DNA from: Pseudomonadota bacterium
GTDB lineage: Bacteria > Pseudomonadota > Gammaproteobacteria > Xanthomonadales > Xanthomonadaceae
DNA: 16,754 bases
Assembly (NCBI GenBank): GCA_023430045.1
Contig: JAEZCF010000051.1
Coordinates: 1-16,754, forward strand
Direction of reading: 5' to 3'
Positions 14,571 through 16,754 of this stretch are shown here, piece after piece (within the stretch, counting starts at the first letter, position 1; each line of letters opens with the position of its first letter). The notes below the pieces were generated by a model that had not been told where the DNA came from, searched no databases, and saw only the letters and a list, made by a program, of their open reading frames with translations. The translations under genes and the position numbers were made by a program.

Positions 14571-15157
14571 GCGGCGCGGCGGCCCACAAGGGCATCCTCA
14601 AGCTGGTGGCGGTCTCGCTGGGCGCGTTCGTCTTCACCTTCTCGCTGGTGCCGCTGTACCGCATCGCCTGCGAGAAGGTCTTCGGCATCCGCCTGGACAA
14701 CACCGCGGCCAGCGCCGACGCCGGCACCGGCGCGGTGGCCGAGGCGCGCATGGTCACGGTCGAGTTCGACGGCGGCGTGAACTCCGCGCTGCCGTGGTCC
14801 TTCCGTCCCAACCAGGCGCGCATGCAGGTGCAGGTCGGCCAGCAGTACGAGACCACCTACTACGCGCACAACGATGGCGACCGCGCGATCGTCGGCACCG
14901 CGACGCCGTCGGTGGCGCCGGCGCGTGCGTCGGGCTACTTCGCCAAGACCGAATGCTTCTGCTTCACCGCGCAGACGCTGGCGGCCGGGGAAACCCGCGA
15001 CATGCCGGTGCGCTTCATCATCGACCCGTCGCTGCCCGCCGACGTCAAGACGATCACCCTGTCCTACACTTTCTTCAAGAACGACGTCCTGACCGAGCGC
15101 GAACAGCAGTCCGCCTCGGCCGGTGCGCCGTCCAACGTGCCGCGCGCGGCACCCTGA
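14567..15157 (+). CDS. ctaG: cytochrome c oxidase assembly protein CtaG (Cox11)
   Basis: Copper chaperone that delivers Cu(B) to subunit I. 196 residues: short cytoplasmic N-terminus, one membrane helix (about 12-34, SLGAFVFTFSLVPLYRIACE), then the periplasmic immunoglobulin-like Cox11 domain. Family marks: VPLYRIACEKVFGI near the helix with Cys35, the copper-binding CFCF motif (Cys130 and Cys132 in KTECFCFTAQTL), TPSVAP, and the end motif TLSYTFFK. The start lies in an ATGA overlap with the preceding small gene; coxC follows 22 bp downstream. Confidence 0.96.
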   Translation: MSGAAAHKGILKLVAVSLGAFVFTFSLVPLYRIACEKVFGIRLDNTAASADAGTGAVAEARMVTVEFDGGVNSALPWSFRPNQARMQVQVGQQYETTYYAHNDGDRAIVGTATPSVAPARASGYFAKTECFCFTAQTLAAGETRDMPVRFIIDPSLPADVKTITLSYTFFKNDVLTEREQQSASAGAPSNVPRAAP

Positions 15158-15179
15158 CCCGGTCACAACGGAACCTGAC

Positions 15180-16061
15180 ATGGCACACACGCAAGCCGAC
15201 CACGACCCCAACGTCTACTACGTCCCGCACGTCAGCCGGTGGCCGCTGTTCGCGTCGGTGGCGCTGTTCGTCCTCTTCTTCGGACTGGCGAGCTGGTTCA
15301 ACGAGGTCTCCTGGGGCCAGACGGGGTTCTTCGTCGGCTGCGCGGGCCTCGCCCTGATCATGTTCAAGTGGTTCGCCGACGTGATCCTCGAGTCGGTCTC
15401 GGGCTTCCACAACAGCCAGGTGGACACCTCGTTCCGCATGGGCATGGTGTGGTTCATCTTCTCGGAAGTGATGTTCTTCGCCGCCTTCTTCGGCGCGCTG
15501 TTCTATGCCCGCCAGCTCTCGCTGCCGTGGCTGGGCGGCGCCGGCGACGGCGTCGCGACCAACTCGCTGCTCTGGGACGGCTACAGCGCGGCCTGGCCGT
15601 CGGCCGGCCCGGGCAACATCGGCGGCGCCTTCCAGACCATCCCCGCCTGGGGCCTGCCGCTGGTCAACACGCTGATCCTGCTGGCCTCGGGCGTGACGCT
15701 CACCATCGCCCACCATGCGCTGAAGGCCGACAACCGCCGCCAGCTGCTGGTGTTCCTGGGCATCACGGTGCTGCTGGGCTGCCTGTTCCTCTTCTTCCAG
15801 GTCGAGGAATACATCCACGCCTACCGCGAGCTCAACCTGACCCTGGGTTCGGGCATCTACGGCTCCACCTTCTTCATGCTGACCGGCTTCCACGGCGCCC
15901 ACGTGACGCTGGGCACGATCATGCTGGCCATCATCTGGCTGCGCTGCTTCAAGGGCCACTTCACCCGCGAGAACCACTTCGCCTTCGAAGCGGTGGCCTG
16001 GTACTGGCACTTCGTCGACGTGGTGTGGCTGGCGCTGTTCCTGTTCGTCTACGTGGTCTGA
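15180..16061 (+). CDS. coxC: cytochrome c oxidase subunit III
   Basis: Subunit III of the aa3 oxidase, which stabilises subunit I and supports proton uptake. 293 residues, about seven membrane helices. Typical sequence: FSEVMFFAAFFGALF with conserved Glu96, FQVEEYIHAYRELNLTLGSGIYGSTFFMLTGFHGAHV, and the C-terminal AWYWHFVDVVWLALFLFVYV. The ATG at 15180 begins MAHTQADHDPNVYYVP, where family similarity starts. Codon use differs from coxA: by hand count CTC is 8 of 37 Leu codons here against 2 of 51 in coxA, and GTC is about 13 of 26 Val codons against about 12 of 41. It is the last gene of the forward cox run before the hairpins. Confidence 0.96.
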   Translation: MAHTQADHDPNVYYVPHVSRWPLFASVALFVLFFGLASWFNEVSWGQTGFFVGCAGLALIMFKWFADVILESVSGFHNSQVDTSFRMGMVWFIFSEVMFFAAFFGALFYARQLSLPWLGGAGDGVATNSLLWDGYSAAWPSAGPGNIGGAFQTIPAWGLPLVNTLILLASGVTLTIAHHALKADNRRQLLVFLGITVLLGCLFLFFQVEEYIHAYRELNLTLGSGIYGSTFFMLTGFHGAHVTLGTIMLAIIWLRCFKGHFTRENHFAFEAVAWYWHFVDVVWLALFLFVYVV

Positions 16062-16065
16062 CGCA

Positions 16066-16084
16066 GGCGCCCCGCGCGGGCGCC
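16066..16084. terminator. hairpin directly after coxC
   Basis: GGCGCCC-CGCGC-GGGCGCC forms a 7-bp all-G/C stem 4 bp after the coxC stop. No T-tract follows, so its role as a terminator is uncertain. Confidence 0.5.
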
Positions 16085-16096
16085 CGTCATGGAATG

Positions 16097-16124
16097 ACGA
16101 AGGCCGGCGATTGCCGGCCTTCGT
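16097..16124. terminator. bidirectional hairpin between coxC and the twin-transmembrane gene
   Basis: Perfect 12-bp stem ACGAAGGCCGGC / GCCGGCCTTCGT with a GATT loop, placed between the converging coxC and DUF2909-like genes. A smaller dyad, GTCAT-GGA-ATGAC (16086-16098), overlaps its left foot. The T-run after the stem is poor on both strands, so termination may be only partial. Confidence 0.65.
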
Positions 16125-16158
16125 GTCTGCGGTGTCGCCCGGGGGCGGGGGCGGCAGG

Positions 16159-16377
16159 TCAGCCCTGGATGCCGTGGGGCGTGATCCAGCCCATCCAGAT
16201 CGCGAAGACCACGATCAGGATCAGCGCGACCGACAGTGCGATGCGCTTGGTCAGCGCATTCACGGTGCGCTTGGTGGTGCCCTTGTCGACCAGCATGTAA
16301 TACAGGCCGGCACCGAGGTTCCAGAGGATCAGAACCATGAACGCGATGATCAGCAGCGTCTTGAGCGAGTCACTCAT
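16159..16377 (-). CDS. twin transmembrane protein (DUF2909-like)
   Basis: 72-residue protein with two hydrophobic helices (about 7-30 and 46-66) joined by a basic loop (DKGTTKRTVNALTKR). This size and layout match the DUF2909/twin-transmembrane proteins found beside cytochrome oxidase genes in Xanthomonadaceae and other proteobacteria; the function is unknown. GGAGG lies 8 nt before the ATG at 16377, which fixes the start even though the frame is open upstream. It runs against coxC and away from the SURF1 gene, with only 60 bp between the two start codons, so both promoters must share that gap or overlap coding sequence. Confidence 0.85.
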   Translation of the reverse strand: MSDSLKTLLIIAFMVLILWNLGAGLYYMLVDKGTTKRTVNALTKRIALSVALILIVVFAIWMGWITPHGIQG

Positions 16378-16437
16378 GCCCGTGGCCTCCAGGGCCGTTG
16401 CGAGGCGCGCAGTATCGCATCCGGCGTGCAAGGCGTG

Positions 16438-16754
16438 ATGAGCCGCGGCGCCACCCTGGTCGTCGGCTGGATCGCGGCACTGCTGGCGATCGCGGCGTTC
16501 TCGTCGCTGGGCCACTGGCAACTCGGCCGCCAGCAGGAGAAGCAGCTGATGCTCGACGAGGTGGCGGCCACGGTGGCCGACCGCTCGCCGCGGCCGCTGG
16601 CGCTGGCGTTCGACCCGGTCCGCGGCCGCGGCTACGACTGGAGCGCCGGCGCGGGCGAATTCGCCGACGCCCCCGCGGTGCTCCTCGACAACCAGCAGCG
16701 TGGCGGCCGGGCCGGCGTGCGCGTCTACCGGGCCTTCGTGCCGGAGGCCGGGAG
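16438..16754 (+). CDS. SURF1 family cytochrome oxidase assembly protein (3' end outside window)
   Basis: Membrane protein of the SURF1/Shy1 family, needed for heme a insertion into subunit I. About 105 N-terminal residues are visible: a first membrane helix (TLVVGWIAALLAIAAFSSLG), then the family GHWQLGRQQEKQLML motif, and VLLDNQQRGGRAGVRVYRAFV, the start of the periplasmic domain. The second helix lies past the edge. The ATG at 16438 follows AAGG (16430-16433); an in-frame GTG at 16435 is an alternative. Further oxidase assembly genes would be expected downstream. Confidence 0.87.
   Translation, partial: MSRGATLVVGWIAALLAIAAFSSLGHWQLGRQQEKQLMLDEVAATVADRSPRPLALAFDPVRGRGYDWSAGAGEFADAPAVLLDNQQRGGRAGVRVYRAFVPEAG

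Noticed and set aside
16146..16174. G-rich run as a possible G-quadruplex
   Set aside because: Only two runs of five G and one or two short ones are present; not enough for a convincing four-tract motif.

Overview
The window looks like chromosomal DNA of a gammaproteobacterium of the Xanthomonadaceae, most likely Stenotrophomonas or a close relative. The clues are high G+C with strong CTG/GTG/GCC codon preference, the gene order (envC next to an S41 peptidase; DUF2244-coxB-coxA-small protein-ctaG-coxC, then a reverse-strand twin-transmembrane gene, then SURF1), and short GTAG-flanked hairpins of the REP-like type described in Stenotrophomonas maltophilia (SMAG elements). The genus is an inference. 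No phage, insertion sequence, CRISPR array, tRNA or rRNA is visible, and no gene-free stretch reaches 300 bases.

Left part (1-5.5 kb), cell envelope and proteolysis. On the minus strand a secreted protein with seven TVNG repeats lies upstream of an M28 lipoprotein aminopeptidase that runs off the left edge. Divergent from them are an EnvC-type amidase activator and a C-terminal processing (S41) protease. A rhomboid protease gene converges on the S41 gene; between them is a GTAG hairpin whose GTAG supplies the S41 stop codon.

Middle (5.5-11.1 kb), uptake and catabolism. A FadL-type outer-membrane channel is followed by a textbook intrinsic terminator and then by pnuC, a vitamin B3-type transporter. 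pnuC converges on putA, the bifunctional proline dehydrogenase/P5C dehydrogenase. Between them sits an inverted pair of GTAG-type hairpins enclosing a 16-bp tandem duplication.

Right part (11.3-16.75 kb), an aa3-type cytochrome c oxidase cluster: DUF2244 protein, subunit II, subunit I, a 44-residue membrane protein, the Cu(B) chaperone CtaG/Cox11 and subunit III. Two genes are joined to their upstream neighbour by ATGA overlaps, which suggests translational coupling. After subunit III come stacked hairpins, a convergent 72-residue twin-transmembrane (DUF2909-like) gene and, divergent from it, the start of a SURF1 assembly factor cut by the right edge.

Nothing here is a clear-cut unknown system; most genes are ordinary chromosomal ones. 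The points most worth a second look are the alternating TVNG solenoid protein, the GTAG hairpin elements at two convergent gene junctions, the tiny accessory proteins in the cox cluster, and a shift in codon preference between coxA and coxC.
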